DNA from: an uncultured Fusobacterium sp.
Lineage (GTDB): Bacteria > Fusobacteriota > Fusobacteriia > Fusobacteriales > Fusobacteriaceae
Length of the DNA stretch: 36,751 nt
Reading direction: 5' to 3'
Assembly (NCBI RefSeq): GCF_905200055.1
Contig: NZ_CAJKIS010000024.1
Location: 1-36,751, forward strand
Made by a program: the position numbers and the translations under genes. This document shows, one piece after another, positions 1 through 7,933 of this stretch (position 1 is its first letter; each line of letters starts with the position of its first letter). The notes beneath the pieces were generated by a model. That model saw nothing but the letters and a program-made list of their open reading frames with translations. It was not told the origin of the DNA and did no database searches.

Positions 1-3
1 CAT

Positions 4-50
4 AAAAAAACTACACCCTCCATCTTAGTTGTCTAAGATTTTGGGTGCAG
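4..50 (-). terminator. Rho-independent terminator of the Na/Pi cotransporter gene
   Basis: Read on the minus strand, a long imperfect stem (arms at 37-50 and 11-24, including the complementary pair CTTAG/CTAAG around a 4-base loop) is followed by a run of seven T at 10-4. It lies just beyond the stop codon of the minus-strand gene at 77-1708. Confidence 0.8.
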
Positions 51-76
51 TACAAAACAGCCCTTTTGATATATTG

Positions 77-1708
77 TTAGATTTTTGCATAGTGTTCAAT
101 TATATTATAAACGTGATCTGTTGCTCTTCTATAATAGTTTAAAATATCCATATATCCAGTACTTAATTTTGCTGGTATAGTTTCATCATTTTTAGCTTCT
201 TCATCAAAGTGTCCATGTCTTGCTTCTTTATAAAGATTTTTTATAGCTGTATATTTTGATATAGAAAGCATAAATAGATCTCTATCCTTTGTTTTATAAG
301 CTTTATTAATATCATCAAAGAAGTCAAATACCATATGATTTAACTTTTGAAGAGTTTCCTTTCTCTCTTGTGTTAATTCTAAATCATCTTTTTTCAATCT
401 CATTAAGCTGTTAGAAACTCTCTTTAGATAGTCACTTATTGTTTCATACTCATCACAAGTTATTAAATTTCCACGAGTTTCCTCTACATAAGAAGCTTCT
501 AATCCCTTATTTAAAATTGTAAAGTTTGCATCTGAAACCTCTTTTTCATATAAGTCTAGCTTTTCTTCTATTGCATCTATCTCTTCATTATAAGCTTCTA
601 ATTTACTAGGATTATAATAAACTTCCTCTAGTTTAAAGAATATCTCTTTTATATTTGCTGCCATTGTTAAAACTTCTGTTCTTGTTTGATCTATAACAAC
701 ATTTGGAAGAGTTACCATCAATGAGCTAAGTTTAGTTACTCTTATAACTCCATTATCATCATCTTTAACTATTGTGCATAAGAACTTAGCAAGATATCCT
801 ATAAATGGAATAAATAAAATTACATTTATTATATTAAACATAGTATGTGCTGTTGCTATTGCAGTAGCCATATTTGCTGTTGAATCAGAAAAATGAGCTA
901 GAATACTAAGGTAAGGTCTAAATGTAATAGTTGCCCACATTACCCCTACTATATTTATAAGAGTATGTGCATAAGCTGCTCTTTTAGCATTTGAACTTGC
1001 ACCTAATGAAGCTAGTAAAGCTGTAACAGTTGTTCCTACATTTTCTCCTAATACAAGAGCCACTGCTGTTGGATAGTCAATAAGTCCTTGTGTTGCAAGT
1101 GTTATTGTAATCCCTAATGTAGCTGCTGAAGATTGAACAACTCCTGTTAAAAGAGCTCCTACCATAGCTACTTTTACTACTCCAAAGAAAGAATCTGCTT
1201 TAAAAGAGTGGAATAAGTTTATAAATTCTGGTAGTGTTCTAAGTGGACTAAGCCCTTTACTCATAAGCTCTAATCCTAAAAATATAAATCCAAACCCCAT
1301 TACTGTTAAGGCTCTTGTTCTGCTCTTCTCTCCCTTTACAAACATAAAGGCTATTGCTGCAAATCCAACAATAGGAAGCCCATATTTACCAATATTAAGA
1401 GCTAATAACCATCCTGTAATTGTTGTCCCTATATTTGCTCCTAATATTACTCCAAGTCCTTGTTGTAGTGTTAAAAGTGAAGCATTAATAAATCCAATTG
1501 TCATAACTGTACTTACTGATGATGATTGAGCTAATCCAGTTACAAAAATTCCCATTAAAATAGCCATTATTCTATTAGTAGTTAAAGCTGCTAATATCTT
1601 TTTTAATTTATCCCCTGCTATTTTTTGCATTCCAGAAGACATATTTTCCATTCCATAAAGGAATAAACCTAGTCCTCCTACAACTTTAAACAAAACGTCT
1701 AAATACAT
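77..1708 (-). CDS. Na+/phosphate cotransporter family protein with C-terminal PhoU-like domain
   Basis: This 543-residue inner-membrane protein belongs to the NptA/PNaS (SLC34-like) family, which imports phosphate with sodium. The family's two inverted halves are visible: an AQSSS motif at about 60-64 followed by GANIGTT, and a second VQSSAA followed by GENVGTT. The N-terminal 310 residues are mostly hydrophobic helices. Residues 330-543 are charged and helical and match the PhoU-like regulatory domain usual in the bacterial long form. The ATG at 1708 has an AGGAGG site six bases upstream. The gene is a single unit with its own terminator at 4-50 and is divergent from potA. Family assignment is secure; phosphate as substrate is known for the family and not shown here. 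Confidence 0.9.
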   Translation of the reverse strand: MYLDVLFKVVGGLGLFLYGMENMSSGMQKIAGDKLKKILAALTTNRIMAILMGIFVTGLAQSSSVSTVMTIGFINASLLTLQQGLGVILGANIGTTITGWLLALNIGKYGLPIVGFAAIAFMFVKGEKSRTRALTVMGFGFIFLGLELMSKGLSPLRTLPEFINLFHSFKADSFFGVVKVAMVGALLTGVVQSSAATLGITITLATQGLIDYPTAVALVLGENVGTTVTALLASLGASSNAKRAAYAHTLINIVGVMWATITFRPYLSILAHFSDSTANMATAIATAHTMFNIINVILFIPFIGYLAKFLCTIVKDDDNGVIRVTKLSSLMVTLPNVVIDQTRTEVLTMAANIKEIFFKLEEVYYNPSKLEAYNEEIDAIEEKLDLYEKEVSDANFTILNKGLEASYVEETRGNLITCDEYETISDYLKRVSNSLMRLKKDDLELTQERKETLQKLNHMVFDFFDDINKAYKTKDRDLFMLSISKYTAIKNLYKEARHGHFDEEAKNDETIPAKLSTGYMDILNYYRRATDHVYNIIEHYAKI

Positions 1709-1841
1709 TCATTTCCTCCTAGATAAATTAATATTTTGTTAAAACTCTGTAAATGTTATGTTAAATTTATGTAAAAAATTTCAAAAATATCATACCATAT
1801 TTTCTATAATTCTTCAATTATAGTATTTTTTATTTTTTTAT

Positions 1842-1889
1842 AAAAATTTTGTACCTGAAAACTGGTACAAAATATTTTTAATTTTTTTT
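1842..1889 (+). promoter_or_regulatory. GTACC/GGTAC dyad followed by a T-run, upstream of potABC
   Basis: A perfect 9-base inverted repeat (TTTTGTACC at 1847-1855, GGTACAAAA at 1864-1872) with an 8-base spacer sits in the divergent region between the phosphate transporter and potA. A/T pairing extends the stem, and a T-rich run at 1875-1889 follows. It could be an operator just upstream of the pot -10 element at 1900 or the terminator of a short leader or sRNA. No coding sequence precedes it on the plus strand. Confidence 0.5.
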
Positions 1890-1896
1890 CAATTTA

Positions 1897-1905
1897 TGAT
1901 ATAAT
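1897..1905 (+). promoter_or_regulatory. Extended -10 promoter element for potABC
   Basis: TATAAT at 1900-1905 is preceded by TG one base away (1897-1898), an extended -10 element. No good -35 hexamer is visible 16-18 bases upstream. The leader that follows can form an 8-bp A/U stem (1917-1924 with 1932-1939) before the potA ribosome site. Confidence 0.6.
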
Positions 1906-1972
1906 TAAAGATGTAGTTATTTTTCGTAGCTAAAAATAATATAAAAACTGGATTATTGGAGGTAAAAAAAGA

Positions 1973-3103
1973 TTGAAAAAAGACATTAAAATTGAGAATA
2001 TCAATAAAAGCTATGATGGAGTACAAGTTTTAAAAAATATCAATTTAACTATACAAGATGGAGAGTTTTTTTCTATCTTGGGACCCTCTGGATGTGGTAA
2101 AACTACTCTTTTGAGAATGATAGCTGGATTTATTGAACCGGATAGTGGAGCTATATATTTAGGAGATGAAAATCTTACTTCTCTTCCACCTAATAAGAGA
2201 AATGTAAATACTATATTTCAAAAATATGCACTATTCCCTCATTTAACTGTCTATGAGAATGTTGCTTTCCCATTGAGAATAAGAAAAGTAGATGAAGCAA
2301 CAATAGATACAGAAGTTAAAAAATTTGTAAAGATGGTTGGACTAAGTGAACATATTAATAAGATGCCTAACCAACTTTCTGGAGGACAACAACAGAGAGT
2401 TTCAATTGCTAGAGCTTTAATAAATAAACCTGGTGTTCTTCTTCTAGATGAGCCACTATCTGCTCTAGATGCTAAACTTAGACAAAATCTTTTAATAGAA
2501 TTAGATAATATACATGAAGAAGTAGGAATAACATTTATCTTTATTACACATGATCAACAAGAAGCTCTTTCTATTTCAGATAGAATAGCTATTATGAACG
2601 AAGGAAAAGTTCTACAAGTTGGTACTCCTGCTGAAGTTTATGAAGCCCCTGCTGATGCTTTTGTAGCTGATTTTATAGGAGAAAATAACTTCTTTGAAGG
2701 AGAGGTTATAGAGGTTAAAGATAAAGAGTATGCTGTTCTTAAAAATGATAAATTAGGAGAACTAATATTTGAAACTGACAAACCTGTAAAAGTTGGTGAC
2801 TTTGTACAAGTTTCAATTAGACCTGAAAAAATAAAACTTTCTAAAACTTTACCTAAAAAACCTCATGAAAACTATAATGTTTTAAAAGTTTATGTAGATG
2901 AGGTTATCTATTCTGGATTCCAAAGTAAATACTTTGTTTGGTTAAATGGAGATAAAAATATTCCATTTAAAGTTTTTAAACAACATGCTGTTTACTTTGA
3001 TGATAATGATGAAGGAGCTATTTGGTGGGATGAAGATGCTTATATATCTTGGGATGCTGACGATAGCTTTGTAGTAGAGGTGAAAGGAATTGAAAAAAAA
3101 TAA
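1973..3103 (+). CDS. potA: Spermidine/putrescine ABC transporter ATP-binding protein PotA
   Basis: This 376-residue cytoplasmic ATPase should power polyamine import by PotBC. The ABC motifs are in order: Walker A GPSGCGKTT at 37-45, signature LSGGQQQRVS at about 136-145, Walker B VLLLDEPLSALD at about 155-166, and the switch histidine in ITHDQQEA. Residues 240-376 form the TOBE-type C-terminal domain of MOI/CUT1-class ATPases. The start is TTG at 1973, supported by GGAGG at 1958-1962 and by conserved sequence right after it. The 3' end overlaps potB by 14 bases, so the two are translationally coupled. Substrate specificity rests on gene order and family similarity; related Fe3+ or thiamine systems share this ATPase type. 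Confidence 0.93.
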   Translation: MKKDIKIENINKSYDGVQVLKNINLTIQDGEFFSILGPSGCGKTTLLRMIAGFIEPDSGAIYLGDENLTSLPPNKRNVNTIFQKYALFPHLTVYENVAFPLRIRKVDEATIDTEVKKFVKMVGLSEHINKMPNQLSGGQQQRVSIARALINKPGVLLLDEPLSALDAKLRQNLLIELDNIHEEVGITFIFITHDQQEALSISDRIAIMNEGKVLQVGTPAEVYEAPADAFVADFIGENNFFEGEVIEVKDKEYAVLKNDKLGELIFETDKPVKVGDFVQVSIRPEKIKLSKTLPKKPHENYNVLKVYVDEVIYSGFQSKYFVWLNGDKNIPFKVFKQHAVYFDDNDEGAIWWDEDAYISWDADDSFVVEVKGIEKK

Positions 3104-3956
3104 GCTTGGAAGATTATACACATTGCCAATAACTCTTTGGCTATTACTATTTTTTCTTATTCCTATGTTAATTGTAATGGGATATGCTTTCCTTAAAAAA
3201 GGAACTTACGGTGGAGTAGAGATGGTATTTTCTTTAGCTAGTTTCTCTGTTTTCACTGATAAGATATTTATTGCTATTTTAATGAAAACAATCTATATAT
3301 CTGTTCTAGTTACTATATTTACTGTATTTTTATCTGTACCTACAGCATATTATATAGCTAGATCAAAATATAAAAAGGAGCTTTTATTTCTTGTAATAGT
3401 TCCATTTTGGACAAACTTCTTAATTAGAATATATGCTTGGATAGCAGTTTTAGGAAACAACGGATTCTTAAACTCTATTCTTTTAAGATTTGGTTTAATT
3501 GATGAACCTTTACAATTTTTATATAATACAAGTGCCGTAGTACTTATTTCAGTATATACAAGCTTACCATTTGCTATTTTACCTCTATATGCAGTTATTG
3601 AGAAGTTTGATTTCTCTCTTATTGAAGCTGCTAGAGATTTAGGAGCTACAAATGGACAAGCATTCTTCAAAGTTTTTATTCCAAATATTAAACCTGGAAT
3701 AATAACTGCTGTACTATTTACTTTTATCCCTAACTTAGGTTCATATGCTGTACCTAAATTAGTTGGTGGAACTCAAGCAACAATGCTTGGAAATATTATT
3801 GCTCAACATCTAACTGTAACTAGAAACTGGCCATTAGCCTCAACTATTTCAGGAGCTCTAATACTTGTCACTTCTATTGCTATTGTTATCTTTATGAAGA
3901 TTAGCAATAGAAAAATAAAAATTACTGATGAAAAGGGAGCTGATGACAATGAATAA
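3090..3956 (+). CDS. potB: Spermidine/putrescine ABC transporter permease PotB
   Basis: This 288-residue inner-membrane permease has about six hydrophobic segments, beginning with the helix at 14-34. The EAA loop that contacts PotA is visible as EAARDLGATNGQAFFKVFIP (about 179-198). The start is TTG at 3090, inside the end of potA, with an AGAGGTGAAAGG ribosome site. The stop is overlapped by potC. A substrate-binding protein would deliver polyamine to the PotB-PotC channel. PotB is the permease that lies first and carries the longer N-terminus in typical potABCD operons, which fits here. Confidence 0.9.
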   Translation: MKKNKLGRLYTLPITLWLLLFFLIPMLIVMGYAFLKKGTYGGVEMVFSLASFSVFTDKIFIAILMKTIYISVLVTIFTVFLSVPTAYYIARSKYKKELLFLVIVPFWTNFLIRIYAWIAVLGNNGFLNSILLRFGLIDEPLQFLYNTSAVVLISVYTSLPFAILPLYAVIEKFDFSLIEAARDLGATNGQAFFKVFIPNIKPGIITAVLFTFIPNLGSYAVPKLVGGTQATMLGNIIAQHLTVTRNWPLASTISGALILVTSIAIVIFMKISNRKIKITDEKGADDNE

Positions 3957-4722
3957 AAGAAGAACTTCATTATTTTTCTTTTTACTTTCTATGCTGTTTT
4001 TCTATATTCCTTTAGTTATATTGATTGTTTACTCATTTAATGATGGTAAATCTATGGTGTGGAAAGAATTTTCATTTAGATGGTATAAAGATCTATTTAT
4101 GTATTCAGATAATATTTGGAAAGCATTTAGATTTAGTATTCTAATAGCTATTTTATCTGGTATTATCTCAACTTTAATAGGTACATTGGGAGCTATTGGA
4201 CTTCAATGGTATGATTTTAAAGGTAAGAAAGCTTTACAAATCCTTACTTATGTTCCTTTAGTTATACCTGAAATTATTTTAGGGGTTTCTTTACTTATAC
4301 TTTTTGCAACTATTAAATTTGAGCTTGGACTTACAACAATATTTATTGCTCATACAACTTTCAATATTCCTTTTGTGTTGTTTATTATTCTTTCAAGACT
4401 TGAGGAATTTGATTACTCAATTGTTGAAGCTGCCTATGACTTAGGAGCAACAGAGATGCAAACTCTTTTAAAAGTTGTAATACCTGCTATTTTACCAGGA
4501 ATTATATCAGGATTTTTAATAGCTGTTACTCTATCATTTGATGATTTTGTTACAACATTCTTTGTAGCTGGACCAGGATCTTCTACTCTTCCACTACGTA
4601 TTTATTCTATGATTAGACTAGGTGTTTCTCCTGTAGTTAACGCTTTATCTGTACTACTTATTGGAATATCAATTATTTTAACTCTTTCAACTAAGAGTTT
4701 ACAGAAATATCTAATCAAATAA
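3949..4722 (+). CDS. potC: Spermidine/putrescine ABC transporter permease PotC
   Basis: This is the second polyamine permease, with six predicted membrane helices and an EAA loop EAAYDLGATEMQTLLKVVIP. Three in-frame ATG codons lie at 3928, 3943 and 3949. I chose 3949 (protein begins MNKRRTS, 257 residues) because GGGAG at 3935-3939 is 9 bases upstream, whereas 3928 precedes it. This gives an 8-base overlap with potB. In most potABCD operons potD, the periplasmic binding protein, follows potC. Here the next gene is a cyclophilin with its own promoter, so no binding protein is present nearby. Confidence 0.9.
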   Translation: MNKRRTSLFFFLLSMLFFYIPLVILIVYSFNDGKSMVWKEFSFRWYKDLFMYSDNIWKAFRFSILIAILSGIISTLIGTLGAIGLQWYDFKGKKALQILTYVPLVIPEIILGVSLLILFATIKFELGLTTIFIAHTTFNIPFVLFIILSRLEEFDYSIVEAAYDLGATEMQTLLKVVIPAILPGIISGFLIAVTLSFDDFVTTFFVAGPGSSTLPLRIYSMIRLGVSPVVNALSVLLIGISIILTLSTKSLQKYLIK

Positions 4723-4727
4723 TTATC

Positions 4728-4757
4728 TTGTAATTTGTATTATAAGTATAGTATAAT
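4728..4757 (+). promoter_or_regulatory. Promoter of the cyclophilin gene
   Basis: TTGTAA at 4728-4733 and TATAAT at 4752-4757 are 18 bases apart, starting just after the potC stop. This indicates separate transcription of the next gene. Confidence 0.6.
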
Positions 4758-4805
4758 GGTGTTAAACTAAATTGATAACATTCTAGATGGGAGGATAAAT
4801 AACCT

Positions 4806-5606
4806 ATGAAAAAACTGATAAAACTTTTATTGGTAGTAGCTATTCTTATTACTACTGTTTCATGTTCTAGTTTAAAGAAGATGATAGGAGCTCAAAATGT
4901 TGCAAAATACAATGATATTAGAGCTACCTTTGTAACAACACAAGGAGAAATCAACTTTTATCTATATCCAGAGGCTGCTCCTGTAACAGTTGCTAACTTT
5001 ATCAACTTAGCTCAAAGAGGATATTATGACAATACAAAAATACATCGTGCTGTAGAAAACTTTGTTGTTCAAGGAGGAGATCCTACAGGTACTGGTACTG
5101 GAGGACCTGGTTACTTTGTTCCTGATGAGATTACTAACTGGTTAGATTTCTTCCAACAAGGAATGCTTGCAATGGCTAATGCTGGACCTGGAACAAATGG
5201 TTCACAATTCTTTATGACTTTATACCCAGCTGAGTTCTTAAATGGACAATATACAATTTTTGGTGAATATATAAGTGATTCTGATTTTGAAAAAATTAGA
5301 AAAATGGAGATTGGTGACGTAATTAAAGAAATTAAATTTAGTGGAGATATAGATCTTATTCTTTCATTAAACAAAGATCAAGTTGATCAATGGAATGCTA
5401 TTCTTGATAGAGAATATCCTAATTTAAAAAAATATCCCGTAAAAGATATATCTGAATATGGAGATGCTATTCTTAAATATAGAGAAGAATTAACAAATAT
5501 CTATACAAGAAAAAATCAAGAAGCAGAAGAGGAAAAAGAGTATTTCATGCCTAGATTTATTAGAGCTACTGAAAGAAAAATAAAAGAATTAAGAGCTGAA
5601 GATTAA
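4806..5606 (+). CDS. Lipoprotein cyclophilin-type peptidyl-prolyl cis-trans isomerase
   Basis: This 266-residue protein should catalyse proline isomerisation during folding of exported proteins. The N-terminus is a lipoprotein signal with a hydrophobic core and lipobox ending at Cys20 (TTVSC). Cyclophilin landmarks follow: IHRAVENFVVQGGDP (catalytic Arg after His), GTGTGGPGY, and AGPGTNGSQFFMTL. After the cyclophilin fold (about 38-200) comes a charged C-terminal extension of about 65 residues, rich in Lys, Glu and Arg and likely helical, which is not part of the minimal enzyme. The ATG at 4806 has GGGAGG at 4791-4796. It occupies the place where potD is often found, but shares no similarity with a binding protein and has its own promoter and terminator. 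Confidence 0.9.
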   Translation: MKKLIKLLLVVAILITTVSCSSLKKMIGAQNVAKYNDIRATFVTTQGEINFYLYPEAAPVTVANFINLAQRGYYDNTKIHRAVENFVVQGGDPTGTGTGGPGYFVPDEITNWLDFFQQGMLAMANAGPGTNGSQFFMTLYPAEFLNGQYTIFGEYISDSDFEKIRKMEIGDVIKEIKFSGDIDLILSLNKDQVDQWNAILDREYPNLKKYPVKDISEYGDAILKYREELTNIYTRKNQEAEEEKEYFMPRFIRATERKIKELRAED

Positions 5607-5609
5607 TAG

Positions 5610-5650
5610 AAAAAAGGCTATGTAATATATTAAATTGCATAGCCTTTTTT
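5610..5650. terminator. Bidirectional terminator between convergent genes
   Basis: AAAAAAGGCTATG (5610-5622) pairs with CATAGCCTTTTTT (5638-5650), giving a 13-bp stem with T-runs in both directions. It can end both the cyclophilin transcript and the minus-strand gene at 5654-6322. Confidence 0.9.
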
Positions 5651-5653
5651 ATT

Positions 5654-6316
5654 CTATAAAGAAGCATATCTACTTTTCTCAATATAGTGTCTGTCTTTTC
5701 CTATAATAAATAACACTGTCTTTCCCTTTATATAATCTATAACATCTTTTGAAATAGTAGTTGGAATAGCTGGGCAACCTTCACTTCTACCTAAAAATCC
5801 ATATTTTTCAATAAAGCTAGGATCTGCATAATCAGCTCCATGTACCACTATAGCTCTTCTATAAGCATTTGAATTAAATCCTTCTTCTAATCCTTGTAAT
5901 CTTAAAGAATATCCATATTTTCCCTCATAAGCATCTCCAGTAATATAAAAACCTAAAGAGCTCATATAAGAGTTTCTATTATTTGAAAAGTTAAGTGGAA
6001 GTGTTAATCCAGAATTCTTTCCATGTGTTACATAGGTACTATAATCTATCTTCTTTTTATTCAAATCAATTACAAAGAATCTTTTCTCATTAGATGGTTT
6101 AGTAAAATCTATTATTGTAAGGAGTCCCTCTCTCTTATCAGGAATTTTCTCATAACCTTTATATGCTTTTTGAAAAGTATCATACTCCATCTTATTTTCC
6201 AATTTCAATTGTGAATAGATATCATGTATATATTTATCCCTACTTATATTCATACTATTAGTAGCAAAAACCAAATTAGATATAAAAAACGAAAGAAGTA
6301 AAACTTTTTTTATCAT
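5654..6316 (-). CDS. Exported murein L,D-transpeptidase catalytic domain family protein
   Basis: This roughly 220-residue protein matches the YkuD_2-type (murein L,D-transpeptidase catalytic domain) family. These proteins act on cell-wall peptides outside the inner membrane. Visible features are an N-terminal signal peptide (hydrophobic stretch ending near FATNS), a beta-rich domain, and the catalytic signature: His in IVVHGADY, then SEGCPAI containing the nucleophilic Cys. The protein could start at GTG 6322 or ATG 6316. The ATG has AGGAGG ten bases upstream and the GTG only four, so I prefer 6316. The gene is monocistronic. Transpeptidase versus carboxypeptidase activity cannot be decided from sequence. 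Confidence 0.82.
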   Translation of the reverse strand: MIKKVLLLSFFISNLVFATNSMNISRDKYIHDIYSQLKLENKMEYDTFQKAYKGYEKIPDKREGLLTIIDFTKPSNEKRFFVIDLNKKKIDYSTYVTHGKNSGLTLPLNFSNNRNSYMSSLGFYITGDAYEGKYGYSLRLQGLEEGFNSNAYRRAIVVHGADYADPSFIEKYGFLGRSEGCPAIPTTISKDVIDYIKGKTVLFIIGKDRHYIEKSRYASL

Positions 6317-6416
6317 TATCACCTATCCTCCTACTATTTTTTACCAAACTTCATATTGAAATTATATTTTTTTTCAGCTAAAATGTCAATAAGAATACAA
6401 GTATAGGAGGAATAAT

Positions 6417-7763
6417 ATGTACCTAAAAAGTTTAAAAGTTGAAAACTGGCAATGTATACAATATACTAAACCTATCTTTGAAAATCTTATGCTATTTATC
6501 GGCCCTACTAATAATGGAAAATCAAGTATTATTTCAGCTATTATGTTTTTTCTTGGATATCGTAATTTAAGAACAAAGGATATTAGAAATCAAAATATTC
6601 CTTTAGAATTAGAAGGAACTTTTCAAAATATCTCAAAAAATACATATAAGCACCTAAAAGAATTTGTTTACAAAAGAGAACTTACTCTAAAAATTCAAAA
6701 ATACCCAAATTATGATATCCAATATAAAGTAAAAATAAATAAAGATTGGAAAGTCATATCTGAAGAAACTTATAGAGAGATAGTATCGCATATTCCAATT
6801 TTATATATACCACCATTTCAAGATAAAGAGCAAATTAGCTTTTTAGTTAATTCCCTTTTTGAAATTTTAAAGAGAAGAAATATAAGTGAAACTCTAATGA
6901 TTAACTCATTAAAAAAACTTGCTAATACTCTTCAAAATGACTATGTAAGTAAAGGATTGTATAGAAATCTTCTATTTGAAATCTTTAGAAGTATATCTGA
7001 AGAATCACAAAAGAGAAATCATAGTATTATAGGAAATACCATTGTATTTTTTGAAGAGCCAGAACTTTATCTACACCCACAAGCTGAAAAAGAGCTATAC
7101 AACGCTTTTATTCAATTGAGCAATCTTGGTGCTCAACTATATATCTCTACACACTCTAGCAACTTCATCAGCTTAAAACACTATAAATCTATATGTATTA
7201 TGAGAAAGCATAAAGATTTTGGTAGCAGGGCTTTTCAGTTTAAAGGTAGACTTTTCTCTGGTGATGAAGTTAAATATTTCAATATGAACTACTGGATAAA
7301 TCCTGATCGTAGTGAACTCTTCTTTGCTAAAAAGGTAATTTTAGTTGAGGGACAAACAGATAAAATTGTTCTAGGATATCTAGCTAAAAAGCTTGGAATC
7401 TATAAATATAACTACTCTATTTTAGAATGTGGTAGTAAAAGTATCATCCCTCAATTTATAAAACTTTTAAATGCTTTTAAAATTCCCTATGTGGCTATCT
7501 ATGACAAGGATAATCACTATTGGAGAACTGAGCTTGAAATTGAAAACTCCAATGATAAAAATCGTTCTATTCAAAGAGCTATTAATTTTAAATTTGGTGA
7601 TTTTATTGAGTTTGAAAATGATATTGAAGAGGAACTATATAATGAAAAACGTGAAAGAAAAAACTATAAAAATAAACCTTTCTATGCTCTTAAAACAGTA
7701 AGTGAAGAGGATTATATAATTCCAGCACGTTTAAAAGAGAAGATTGAAAAAATTTATAAATAA
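6417..7763 (+). CDS. OLD-family ATPase with C-terminal TOPRIM nuclease domain
   Basis: This 448-residue protein combines an ABC/SMC-type ATPase head with a TOPRIM domain, the architecture of overcoming-lysogenization-defect (OLD) nucleases. Walker A is GPTNNGKSS at 29-37. The signature/Walker B region is IVFFEEPELYLHPQAEKE, followed by ISTHSSNFIS with the switch His. The TOPRIM part shows ILVEGQTDK (catalytic Glu) and AIYDKDNH (Asp-x-Asp), then a charged tail. ATG 6417 has AGGAGG at 6405-6410. The ATPase is compact, without a long coiled-coil insertion. No UvrD-like helicase (GajB) lies next to it, so this is not a Gabija pair; it resembles a stand-alone class 1-type OLD. OLD proteins include phage-defence nucleases, but a defence role here is inference. 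It has its own terminator. Confidence 0.82.
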   Translation: MYLKSLKVENWQCIQYTKPIFENLMLFIGPTNNGKSSIISAIMFFLGYRNLRTKDIRNQNIPLELEGTFQNISKNTYKHLKEFVYKRELTLKIQKYPNYDIQYKVKINKDWKVISEETYREIVSHIPILYIPPFQDKEQISFLVNSLFEILKRRNISETLMINSLKKLANTLQNDYVSKGLYRNLLFEIFRSISEESQKRNHSIIGNTIVFFEEPELYLHPQAEKELYNAFIQLSNLGAQLYISTHSSNFISLKHYKSICIMRKHKDFGSRAFQFKGRLFSGDEVKYFNMNYWINPDRSELFFAKKVILVEGQTDKIVLGYLAKKLGIYKYNYSILECGSKSIIPQFIKLLNAFKIPYVAIYDKDNHYWRTELEIENSNDKNRSIQRAINFKFGDFIEFENDIEEELYNEKRERKNYKNKPFYALKTVSEEDYIIPARLKEKIEKIYK

Positions 7764-7778
7764 TTTTACTATTTTTAT

Positions 7779-7836
7779 AACTACACTTATTATCTAATTA
7801 TTATTTAAAATTTAGGATAAAAGTGTAGTTTTTTTA
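7779..7836 (+). terminator. Rho-independent terminator after the OLD-family gene
   Basis: AACTACACTT (7779-7788) pairs with AAGTGTAGTT (7821-7830), with further pairing inside, and is followed by a T-run to 7835. Confidence 0.85.
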
Positions 7837-7874
7837 TAATAAAAATTATTTCTGATTATTCTAATTTAGACCAA

Positions 7875-7890
7875 AATATTATATAATATT
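7875..7890. promoter_or_regulatory. Perfect A/T palindrome containing a TATAAT, upstream of the RND operon
   Basis: Positions 7875-7890 are a perfect 16-base palindrome (AATATTAT and its complement) that includes TATAAT at 7882-7887, about 47 bases before the adaptor start. No clear -35 is seen. It may be the operon promoter and a candidate site for the MerR regulator encoded at the end of the operon. A/T-rich palindromes also arise by chance in such DNA. Confidence 0.35.
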
Positions 7891-7933
7891 GTGTCGATAT
7901 ATATAGAATTCTAATAAATTTTACGGGGGAATA

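Noticed and set aside
3350..3670. Minus-strand open frame of 106 codons
   Set aside because: Antisense of potB; no ribosome site and no recognisable features.
6417..7763. Gabija defence system
   Set aside because: The OLD/TOPRIM part is present but there is no GajB helicase; the next gene is an efflux adaptor with its own upstream terminator.
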